Virus record (IMG/VR): IMGVR_UViG_3300017744_005557
Span: 1-24,640 of that record
Length of the DNA stretch: 24,640 bases
Origin: a virus
Reading direction: 5' to 3' (one strand)
Both the position numbers and the translations under genes were made by a program. Shown here piece by piece: positions 7,202 to 12,873 of the stretch; the first letter of the stretch is position 1; the number at the start of each line of letters is the position of its first letter. Below the pieces are notes generated by a model that was given only the letters and a program-made list of their open reading frames with translations, did no database searches and was not told the origin of the DNA.

Positions 7202-7873
7202 TTAGTCGTACATTGATGGAGTACGCTGGACAGGAGGGCTTTTCTTTCTTAGTTTTGCTTTTCCAGCAGAAAGAATTTCTTCGATATCCGTAATAGATAG
7301 ACCAGCACGTTTTATTTGATCTGCTGTGATGTTTGCGTAATCGACCCCACCAACGCTAGGGTCGCTATAATCAATATCAATCCGTACAGGAACGCCACCC
7401 GTCTTTCTAATTTGGTAAGTTATATTCTTAATGTCATCAAAGTCTATATAGTCCATCGTAAGAGAGTTACCAATGACTTCTCTTTCCTTGACACCCGGAT
7501 CAGACTTGTGTTTGCTATCAGAAGCAGCACCTTGGCTATCTAGCCAGGCTGTTTCCAGATCTTTAATAAACTTATAGACTTTATCGGCATTCCAATTATC
7601 AGGGACTACAGAGTCTTTTGTAAAGCGGTCTTCACCACCGCCGACGTACTTGACCAATCCCTTCATTTCGTCCAAGTCCAGATCTAGATTTTCATGATTG
7701 ACGCTGCTATCAGAAAGAGCACCTTTGATATCATTTGTCAAAGCGTAGTTAGCAATCCGGTTCATCGTTTCAAAGTTTTCAAATCGACTGACAATAATTG
7801 GAAGCATCTCTTTGCTTTCGGTAAAAAGAGCTTCTTTAAGGATTGATCTGATATGACTTCTTGTAATTTTCAT
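7202..7873 (-). CDS. Tagged protein 4 (MKITR N-terminus)
   Basis: 223 aa from ATG 7873, chosen because the tag MKITRSHIRSILKE then begins at residue 1; a start 39 nt upstream would overlap the preceding gene. The tag ends L-K-E followed by Ala. The body has helical segments with alternating acidic loops (NHENLDLDLDEMKGLVKYVG), a beta-like stretch VPVRIDIDYSDPSVGG, a helix ADQIKRAGLSITDIEEILS and a basic tail KAKLRKKSPP. No known domain. Its first 50 bp are nearly identical to those of the next tagged gene upstream (7875-8204). Confidence 0.8.
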   Translation of the reverse strand: MKITRSHIRSILKEALFTESKEMLPIIVSRFENFETMNRIANYALTNDIKGALSDSSVNHENLDLDLDEMKGLVKYVGGGEDRFTKDSVVPDNWNADKVYKFIKDLETAWLDSQGAASDSKHKSDPGVKEREVIGNSLTMDYIDFDDIKNITYQIRKTGGVPVRIDIDYSDPSVGGVDYANITADQIKRAGLSITDIEEILSAGKAKLRKKSPPVQRTPSMYD

Positions 7874-7874
7874 T

Positions 7875-8204
7875 TTAGTGATACGCTCCTGTACGACGTG
7901 CATTGTGACCATTCATCTCTGCCCATAGCTCGACATAATATCCAGCGATCCCATTACGAACCAAGTGCCACGCTTCACCGCCAAAGTCTTCGATATTAAA
8001 TTGAAATGGACCTTCGCCATCGTCAAAGTCTATGGTTTGACCCTCAAGACTTTCGATCATTTCCTCGAAAGTGGTTGGGACCCCATTAATTTCTACTGTT
8101 GGACCACCATCAAATTCATCTTCTAAAACATTATAGGTAAAGGATCCTTCCGTTAAGAGAGCTTCTTTAAGGATTGATCTAATATGATGTCTTGTGATCT
8201 TCAC
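7875..8204 (-). CDS. Tagged protein 5 (MKITR N-terminus), acidic
   Basis: 109 aa from GTG at 8204, overlapping the previous stop (TAGTG). Tag MKITRHHIRSILKE then Ala-Leu-Leu. The body is acidic and beta-rich: YNVLEDEFDGGPTVEING, FEEMIESLEGQTIDFDDG, then WHLVRNGIAGYYVELWAEMN. No recognised fold. The tag-coding DNA shares a long near-identical stretch with tagged gene 4, pointing to recent duplication or exchange of the 5' cassette while the bodies are unrelated. Confidence 0.8.
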   Translation of the reverse strand: MKITRHHIRSILKEALLTEGSFTYNVLEDEFDGGPTVEINGVPTTFEEMIESLEGQTIDFDDGEGPFQFNIEDFGGEAWHLVRNGIAGYYVELWAEMNGHNARRTGAYH

Positions 8205-8689
8205 TAGTCTAACCTTATATCAATAATTTGTGGCATTGCCTTCTTTACAGCACGAAGTCCTTCGGGATACATACCACCAGGAACAGCTGTTATTGTCTCT
8301 AAAGCGCGACCTTCAGGGCTAAGAAGAACAATAACACCATCCATCATGCCGTCGTTATCTGCATTTCCGTATTCATCGTATGATTGTTCAAAAGCGTCGA
8401 ATCCCATGACAAAGTTATCAGAGTCTGGATCATATCCAAGATATGATTCTTGACCATCTTCGTATCCTTCTCGGGAAATCCAATCCTCAGCATCATGAAC
8501 ACCGCGGCCAGGTAACTCATAAAAGGTTCTAAAAACGTTTTGACCGTTGTGATTAACACCATCTGGCCACGCAGCGGAAACCGCGGCTTTATCTGGGGAT
8601 TGCATAAGCTCCACAGCCATACCAGATCCGGCTTGCTCATTTAAGCTTTCTTTAATAATGCTTCGAAGTTGCGCTCTAGTAATTTTCAT
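8204..8689 (-). CDS. Tagged protein 6 (MKITR N-terminus)
   Basis: 161 aa. Tag MKITRAQLRSIIKE followed by Ser15, again a permitted residue after a prohead-protease site. Body: DKAAVSAAWPDGVNHNGQNV, ELPGRGVHDAEDWISREGYE, then DSDNFVMGFDAFEQSYDE and VIVLLSPEGRALETITAVPG. This looks like a compact mixed alpha/beta domain with many Asp/Gly loops; no family recognised. Tag-coding DNA closely resembles that of tagged gene 1. A 98-codon frame overlapping most of this gene on the same strand is a shadow. Confidence 0.82.
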   Translation of the reverse strand: MKITRAQLRSIIKESLNEQAGSGMAVELMQSPDKAAVSAAWPDGVNHNGQNVFRTFYELPGRGVHDAEDWISREGYEDGQESYLGYDPDSDNFVMGFDAFEQSYDEYGNADNDGMMDGVIVLLSPEGRALETITAVPGGMYPEGLRAVKKAMPQIIDIRLD

Positions 8690-8692
8690 TGA

Positions 8693-8980
8693 TTAACCCT
8701 TTGCCAAAAAATCAGCTAAATACCTTTGTTGTTCGTCACTAAGCTCAAGCATGGCGGAAGAGCCAGAATCTTCAATTGGAGCAAATTCGTCAAAAGGTGC
8801 AAAATTAGTAATGACGTCTAACTCATCCGAAGTTAATTCTTCTAAAGATAAAGGAGTGTATTGTTCAAACTCTTCTGCTTTTTCGTAGAACTTGTCTATG
8901 ATATTCTCAATAACGTTTGCAAGGTCTTGATCATTTACTTCTTTAATGATCTTTCTGAGCTGTCGTCTTGTGATCTTCAT
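8693..8980 (-). CDS. Tagged protein 7 (MKITR N-terminus), small acidic
   Basis: 95 aa. Tag MKITRRQLRKIIKE, the most basic copy, then a very acidic helical body: DLANVIENIIDKFYEKAEEF, PLSLEELTSDELDVI and a C-terminal helix LSDEQQRYLADFLAKG. The strong charge contrast between a basic 14-residue head and an acidic body is clear here. No known domain. It overlaps the upstream tagged gene by ATGA (8977-8980). Confidence 0.82.
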   Translation of the reverse strand: MKITRRQLRKIIKEVNDQDLANVIENIIDKFYEKAEEFEQYTPLSLEELTSDELDVITNFAPFDEFAPIEDSGSSAMLELSDEQQRYLADFLAKG

Positions 8981-9486
8981 AATTCGCTTTCCAGTTCATC
9001 TGCCATTTCGCGGAGAGCCTGGACAGCGTATGCAATCTCTTCCGGTGGGACCGGTCCGCCCATGTTAACAGAGAAAAGACTCTCTGCAATGGCGTCATAG
9101 TATTCATCTGATTTAGCAAGGTCAGCTTCTTTAAGTGTACCGTCCTTCTCTGCTGCGTCAATAATACCTTTTTGTAGACTATCTGGAAGCTTTGTTTGGT
9201 CACCCTTAAGCGCTGGATCAGCATTATACTTTACAGTCGCTTTGTTACCGTCTTTTTTCTCGCTTATTCTTCGTCGAATTTCCTTGACAATAATATCAAG
9301 TACTTCGGGTTTAGAAACGTTTTCTTCACCGGTAAGAACCTTAACGTAATCAACCGCCTGAACAAGGTCATCACCACCAGCCCATGCATCCTCAACTGCC
9401 TCAACATCTTCTGGTCGATCAGGAAGATCAGACGCTTCTAATTCTTCCTTAATAATATTAGCAAGTTGTTGTCTTGTAATTTTCAT
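8977..9486 (-). CDS. Tagged protein 8 (MKITR N-terminus), acidic helical
   Basis: 169 aa. Tag MKITRQQLANIIKE followed by Glu15, so the residue after the putative cut is atypical. The body is acidic and helical (ELEASDLPDRPEDVEAVEDA, then LVQAVDYVKVL and VLDIIVKEIRRRISEKKDG), with a C-terminal helix EEIAYAVQALREMADELESE. No family recognised. Starts inside the stop of the gene upstream (ATGA, 9483-9486). Confidence 0.82.
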   Translation of the reverse strand: MKITRQQLANIIKEELEASDLPDRPEDVEAVEDAWAGGDDLVQAVDYVKVLTGEENVSKPEVLDIIVKEIRRRISEKKDGNKATVKYNADPALKGDQTKLPDSLQKGIIDAAEKDGTLKEADLAKSDEYYDAIAESLFSVNMGGPVPPEEIAYAVQALREMADELESEL

Positions 9487-9731
9487 CTTGTTTTCCTGTC
9501 ATAATCGCTTGATAATAGCGGAGTGATCTGCCACCGCCGCGGTTTGGAAGAAGTATATAAAATAGAATCTTCTAAGAAGAATATACCTGTAGAAATGTTT
9601 TCCATACCATCGACCTTTTTCTTAATAGAGTAGAGGCGCTTAGCCATGTCGTGTGCAGTATCCCAGGAGCTTGATATCCCAACTACTCGCTCCTTTGTAG
9701 AACTAGCGTTTTGATACCACACAGCGTACAT
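9483..9731 (-). CDS. Small alpha/beta hypothetical, untagged
   Basis: 82 aa. Lacks the MKITR tag although it sits between tagged genes. N-terminus MYAVWYQNASSTKERVVG (strand-loop-strand), then a helix SWDTAHDMAKRLYSIKKKV, then FFLEDSILYTSS and a basic tail. The fold order loosely resembles the 4857-5123 product. Unknown function. ATGA overlap with tagged gene 8 and a 1-nt gap to the next gene place it in the same translation-coupled string. Confidence 0.7.
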   Translation of the reverse strand: MYAVWYQNASSTKERVVGISSSWDTAHDMAKRLYSIKKKVDGMENISTGIFFLEDSILYTSSKPRRWQITPLLSSDYDRKTR

Positions 9732-9732
9732 A

Positions 9733-9930
9733 TTAGTCTTTTAACAGACCAGCTAATTTTTTCCATCTTTGAAGTTGTGCACCCTCACTTAATTGATCCT
9801 CAGCTTCCTCAGAATCGACTTGTGCTTCGTGTTCATCAGACGCTATTTCACCTGCATCTGTTGAATCTTCATTAAGAGCTTCAGTTATCAATGTACGTAA
9901 TTGTTCTAAAGTAAGCTTCTTAGTTTCCAT
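9733..9930 (-). CDS. Diverged tagged protein 9 (LTLEQLRTLITE), acidic
   Basis: 65 aa. N-terminus METKKLTLEQLRTLITE followed by ALNED: same pattern as the MKITR tag (basic start, QLR, hydrophobic pair, then L-I-T-E before Ala) but longer and diverged, so I count it as a ninth, weaker member. The middle is very acidic (TDAGEIASDEHEAQVDSEEA), ending with GAQLQRWKKLAGLLKD, which could be a second basic peptide. Good ribosome site AAGGAGGA upstream. Small size and charge resemble T4-type core peptides in character only. Confidence 0.75.
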   Translation of the reverse strand: METKKLTLEQLRTLITEALNEDSTDAGEIASDEHEAQVDSEEAEDQLSEGAQLQRWKKLAGLLKD

Positions 9931-10117
9931 TTGGGCTTCCTCCTTGTTTCTCTAAATATACACCATGAGGTATAACTTGCTTATCATGCTTCACATGATA
10001 TTTTTTAACATACCAGAATGTGCAAAGCGATATTATAATAGACACTATTGCTAAGTTCTTATCAATTTTGCTTATGTCAGATTTTAGTTTATCAAAAATG
10101 CCCGGCCGTCCCCACAT
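9920..10117 (-). CDS. Small single-span membrane protein
   Basis: 65 aa. One membrane helix at about residues 23-40 (LAIVSIIISLCTFWYVKK), preceded by a Lys/Asp-rich helix DKLKSDISKIDKN and followed by a short hydrophilic tail with PHGVYLEKQGG. Ribosome site AAGGGG lies very close to the ATG. First gene of the leftward run that contains the tagged cluster; overlaps the next gene by 11 nt. Could be a holin/spanin-like or membrane-anchoring accessory, but nothing specific supports either. Confidence 0.7.
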   Translation of the reverse strand: MWGRPGIFDKLKSDISKIDKNLAIVSIIISLCTFWYVKKYHVKHDKQVIPHGVYLEKQGGSPNGN

Positions 10118-10398
10118 AACCCCCTTAAATATAATACATCCGCATCATTCATAAACAAAGGCGCCGCCGGAGAATCAAGTGGGTTTTTTCTTTAACGGCG
10201 CATCGCGCCGGACACACGCGGTTTTCAAGCCAATAAACGCGGCACGCGTTTTCGGCACACAGAGATTTGCGGTGTTGGGTGCACCCTCGCGCCGAAGGCG
10301 TGCCTTCTCACTCGGTTGACACGCCAGTACAACCACATAAACTCTTATCAGCCCTATATTTAATAATAGCGTAAGAACAACCAGCCAAAGGATCTAAT
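10118..10398. other. GC-rich divergent intergenic block
   Basis: 281 bp between divergent genes. Positions ~10160-10315 are much richer in G+C than the neighbouring genes and full of CpG and short inverted repeats, for example CGGCGC-atc-GCGCCG (about 10195-10210) and a GCAC...GTGC stem around 10278-10305. No ORF or tRNA seen. TTGACA at 10316-10321 could be a -35 for the plus-strand gene, but no good -10 follows at 16-18 bp. Probably holds both divergent promoters; an origin-like role cannot be shown. Confidence 0.5.
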
Positions 10399-10665
10399 AT
10401 GTCTCAAGAAATGGCATTCTACTTTTTGGCGCTCGTATTAGTTGGTACTCTAGTGTTTGTAGTACAAGGAGTACTCAGTCTAAACAGGCGTGTTAATGAC
10501 CGAATCACGGAAGTCCGAAATCAGCTTCTTAGCTTGATCTATAATATACCCGATCAAAAGGGGAAAAAAGCAGATCCAAGTCACCTTACAGGAGAAGTTG
10601 AAATGATTCACCCGAAAACAGGCGAAAAGCTAAGAGCTCGGGCTCGATTCACGATAAAGAAGTAA
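10399..10665 (+). CDS. Small membrane-anchored protein
   Basis: 88 aa. N-terminal membrane helix at residues 6-28 (FYFLALVLVGTLVFVVQGVL), then a basic amphipathic helix SLNRRVNDRITEVRNQLLS and a short beta-like tail GEVEMIHPKTGEKLRARARF. AAAGGA ribosome site 7-8 nt before ATG. One of only two plus-strand genes, divergent from the tagged-cluster run and convergent with the gene at 10768. Unknown function; the layout (N-in anchor, cytoplasmic coil, small beta unit) suits a membrane-tethered accessory protein. Confidence 0.72.
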   Translation: MSQEMAFYFLALVLVGTLVFVVQGVLSLNRRVNDRITEVRNQLLSLIYNIPDQKGKKADPSHLTGEVEMIHPKTGEKLRARARFTIKK

Positions 10666-10767
10666 TCACAGTCCGGACGACAGACGGCCCAAGAGCCGAG
10701 AGCCTTGTATATCCTCGTATCATCGAGTCCGATGACACCAGCGCCCAACTCCGGGCCCGATAAGCGG

Positions 10768-11019
10768 CTAATCAAGTGGCCGGCCAGTATCAACGACAGA
10801 GCAGCCGTTCATTTCTTTACGACTTAAACTACAGATGGTACTTGAACCGGCCCATAATACTTGATATACGCTGCTACTCGGCTGATCCAAGCGACCGCAA
10901 GGATAGATGATGTGTCCCGTAACAAGTCCGACTCCGTGTATAGGGTGTTCTACAAGCTGACCGATCAGACGTCGGCTTGTTGTTGCGGGTAGATGTCGAT
11001 GAACACTTTCCTTCGCCAT
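10768..11019 (-). CDS. Small SH3/KOW-like beta-barrel protein
   Basis: 83 aa. Core pattern IGQLVEHPIHGVGLVTGHI then VYQVLWAGS and SLSRKEM follows the 'G.LV......G.GLV.......Y.V.W' layout of the small beta-barrel proteins found elsewhere in the window (11480, 19346, 21926, 22851, 23264). The N-terminal region is basic (MAKESVHRHLPATTSRR). No convincing Shine-Dalgarno, so the start is uncertain. Codon use is more GC-rich than in region 2. Unknown role. Confidence 0.55.
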   Translation of the reverse strand: MAKESVHRHLPATTSRRLIGQLVEHPIHGVGLVTGHIIYPCGRLDQPSSSVYQVLWAGSSTICSLSRKEMNGCSVVDTGRPLD

Positions 11020-11151
11020 AATGGTAACTATACTTATTCATCTGCATATACCTGATAGGCGAGTTGTGTGTTGACGAGTGTGACTGCCCCGTACCTATGT
11101 GATTCGCGATACTCGGGGTATGCTGAATTATTCGATAGTCCGGCGCTCGAT

Positions 11152-11478
11152 TTACTCACTTGTTACAGAACCACTAGTGAATGGGATCGTACCACATGTT
11201 GCTCGAGTGTCAGACGGACTCTGTGCATCTAGTACTATCCGATTAAGCGTGTCCTCTATACTTTGCATACCTTTGAGAGTGTAAAGCATCCTGCTAGCTG
11301 TATGGATCCGTTGAGCATGTCTGAACACATCACTATTAATACTGTAGTTACCGAGTACGCCCTCTGCTTTCATCTTAGACTTGAGTCTGTCTAGCTCTTT
11401 CTGTAATGCTTCGACACCGATCTGAAGACTGTCATATTCCGCGGCTCGTCTGTCCCATATAATCGTGCTAGTTGTCAT
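11152..11478 (-). CDS. Coiled-coil hypothetical protein
   Basis: 108 aa, not recognised. Residues 12-38 (AAEYDSLQIGVEALQKELDR and on) form a likely coiled coil; a second helix, FRHAQRIHTASRMLYTLKGM, follows; the C-terminal 25 residues are Ser/Thr-rich and probably disordered. One base separates it from the SH3-like gene upstream, so they are co-transcribed. Oligomerisation is the only property I would infer. Confidence 0.62.
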   Translation of the reverse strand: MTTSTIIWDRRAAEYDSLQIGVEALQKELDRLKSKMKAEGVLGNYSINSDVFRHAQRIHTASRMLYTLKGMQSIEDTLNRIVLDAQSPSDTRATCGTIPFTSGSVTSE

Positions 11479-11479
11479 A

Positions 11480-11671
11480 TTACTCTACCTTGACTAGATT
11501 AGTCTTTAATGCTGCGCATGCGCGCTCTTTTAATCCGGCTTCGTCAATCCATTGGATCTTGCATGCGTTATAGTTCTTTGCTAAGCCGGTAAGGATGGCT
11601 AGCCGTCCTGAGTCTTTACAGTGCTCCTTGAGTGTTACCATATCTCCTATTTTGAAATCATCACTTGACAT
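11480..11671 (-). CDS. Small SH3/KOW-like protein
   Basis: 63 aa. Starts FKIGDMVTLKEHCKDSGRLA, then ILTGLAKNYNACKIQWIDE and a C-terminal strand LKTNLVKVE. This is the compact beta-barrel pattern 'IGD.V......G.i........v.W......v......L..V', shared with at least six other genes here. Overlaps the upstream gene by 11 nt. Function unknown; such barrels often bind nucleic acid or protein, but nothing specific is visible. Confidence 0.7.
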   Translation of the reverse strand: MSSDDFKIGDMVTLKEHCKDSGRLAILTGLAKNYNACKIQWIDEAGLKERACAALKTNLVKVE

Positions 11672-11909
11672 AACCGTATCCCTCTATCGTAAGCATCCAT
11701 CCGCCACATGGGGTCTTGCTCCATAGGCGGTGAGCGTAACGTGTGTCGCCTCTGTATATTGGATCTGTGAAGTAACGGCAATACTGTCCCGGACCCCACT
11801 CACGGCTCTTTTGCTCGCAAAGGTGCTGAGTGATCTGTTTATACCGCGCTCCTGGATTACCAAACAAGTAGTTGGCGATGATGTTTAGATTATTGAGTTT
11901 CGTTTTCAA
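11661..11909 (-). CDS. Small hypothetical, possible helix-turn-helix
   Basis: 82 aa from TTG at 11909, chosen because GGAG lies 5 nt upstream; the GTG at 11933 has no ribosome site. The N-terminal part LNIIANYLFGNPGARYKQIT followed by QHLCEQKSREWG reads like helix-turn-helix, and the C-terminal part RYAHRLWSKTPCGGWMLTIEGYGYV like a winged hairpin, so a wHTH DNA-binding role is possible. Two Cys (in HLCEQ and QYCRYF) could bind metal. Family not identified. Confidence 0.6.
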   Translation of the reverse strand: MKTKLNNLNIIANYLFGNPGARYKQITQHLCEQKSREWGPGQYCRYFTDPIYRGDTRYAHRLWSKTPCGGWMLTIEGYGYVK

Positions 11910-11939
11910 AATATCTCCGAGATTTTTTTTCACTTTTAG

Positions 11940-12151
11940 GCGGTTTGGTTTTGAAATCTTCTCCGAAAAAAAAATTTAGGAGCTAAGGCATCGAGCCCTC
12001 CGAAAGGTCCCACAGAGTATGTTTTTAGGCCCTCCGCCAGGGGCTAAAAGGGGCCACTTTTTAAGCCCCCCAAATAGGCCCCTAAATAGCCTAAATCATT
12101 GGCTTTTCTAAGGCCCCTAACACAGATTCCACAGGGCCAGTAACAGGCCTA
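11940..12151. other. Non-coding GGCCCC hairpin block
   Basis: About 210 bp without a gene, downstream of the gene at 12152-12508. AGGCCCCTAA occurs exactly twice (12076-12085, 12111-12120), and inverted GGGGCC/AGGGGC words lie around 12040-12056. On the minus strand these can form AGGGGCC...GGCCCCT followed by TTTT (12045-12083), and next a TTTTAG...CTAAAA-flanked hairpin (12022-12049). Most likely a terminator or RNA-processing region separating two transcription units. Confidence 0.5.
12045..12083 (-). terminator. Candidate terminator, GGGGCC stem
   Basis: Minus strand: AGGGGCC pairs with GGCCCCT (7 bp, G+C-rich) around a ~21-nt loop, followed directly by TTTT. The U-tract is short and the loop long, so efficiency is uncertain, but it follows the stop of the 12152-12508 gene by about 70 nt. 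Confidence 0.4.
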
Positions 12152-12508
12152 CTACTTTTTCCTCACGTAAATCCGACGGGGCGCAAACGCTTTTTTGACC
12201 CGGTTGACTACTCCAGCATCCGCTATATACCCCGACACACATGCCTTGGGTAGCAGCTCTTGGTATAGAGCAAGTAACTCAAGCTCACTCCAGTCTCCAG
12301 TCATTAACTCTAGATCGGGTGGTGCTTGCCATGATGGGAGCTGTTCTTCGCTTAGCATGATAATGTAGTTCATACAGTTGTTGATGTGCCATATAATATT
12401 ATCTGTATCGTTATCGTAGCATGACATCTTATACCAGTCACCCTTATAGAGCAACGCTGTAAAATCTACTTTTTCTCTATCTATACTCTTAGCTTTATTC
12501 ACGCGCAT
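12152..12508 (-). CDS. Hypothetical protein
   Basis: 118 aa, not recognised. Starts with a basic segment MRVNKAKSIDREKVD, has a Trp/Tyr-rich strand region YKGDWYKMSCYDND, two helices (IIWHINNCMNYIIML, SELELLALYQELLPKA), then a short GYIADAGVVNRVKKAF segment and a very basic tail PRRIYVRKK. The KR-rich end suggests nucleic-acid or nucleoprotein contact, as inference. Three nt after the 12512-12814 gene; followed by the GGCCCC hairpin block. Confidence 0.65.
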   Translation of the reverse strand: MRVNKAKSIDREKVDFTALLYKGDWYKMSCYDNDTDNIIWHINNCMNYIIMLSEEQLPSWQAPPDLELMTGDWSELELLALYQELLPKACVSGYIADAGVVNRVKKAFAPRRIYVRKK

Positions 12509-12511
12509 CCC

Positions 12512-12814
12512 TTACTGTAGTTCGAATGTACCGACTAGTTCAGGTAGCTCTCCTGCTACCATACCGCCGTGACTATCAATACATAGGCGAATTTTATCAG
12601 CTGGTACCCAACCGTATACCGTCTCTGTTGGTCGGCTTGGATCTTCTGCATACTCATTCAACCAATAGTCATACTTTGATGGCATACCGACCTCGACTTC
12701 TGACCAGGGTCCTGCATTATTACGTGGTGTGCAATAGTTTCCTTCACTAGCCTGTACTGACATTGTGAACCCATCCTTACATACTACTAGATTAAATTGC
12801 TTTCTTGCTGTCAT
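12512..12814 (-). CDS. Conserved-type phage hypothetical protein
   Basis: 100 aa. Recognisable as a recurrent small phage protein by order of motifs: strand NLVVCKDGFTMSVQASEGNY, then CTPRNN, VEVGMPS, YWLNEYAED, TETVYGWVPADKI and IDSHGG. I recall this 'SVQA...YC.PR....VE.G.PS....VYG.VP......HGG' pattern in diverse tailed phages with no assigned function. AAAGGA ribosome site. Lies 59 nt after the VWA protein gene, with the 3' repeat between them. Confidence 0.78.
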   Translation of the reverse strand: MTARKQFNLVVCKDGFTMSVQASEGNYCTPRNNAGPWSEVEVGMPSKYDYWLNEYAEDPSRPTETVYGWVPADKIRLCIDSHGGMVAGELPELVGTFELQ

Positions 12815-12843
12815 TTTACTGTCCTTTGTTCTGTTAACGGTAC

Positions 12844-12873
12844 TCTAAGTGGTTGATTTTATTGGCTTTTTTC
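12844..12873 (-). repeat. 3' repeat, copy A
   Basis: 30-bp sequence directly after the stop of the 12874-14286 gene, matching copy B at 16444-16473 at 28 of 30 positions. Minus-strand core AATCAACCACTTAGAG. It is placed at the 3' end of a promoter-led gene in both cases. Confidence 0.7.

Noticed and set aside
8344-9224. Two minus-strand frames (8344-8640, 8943-9224) overlapping tagged genes
   Set aside because: Out-of-frame shadows of tagged proteins 6 to 8; no ribosome site and no tag or domain.
3780-10361. TATATTTA-like words before the genes at 3808, 9930, 10117 and 10399 as T4-type late promoters
   Set aside because: Matches to TATAAATA are poor, spacing to the starts is inconsistent and some would leave no ribosome site in the transcript; the words are also expected in AT-rich DNA.
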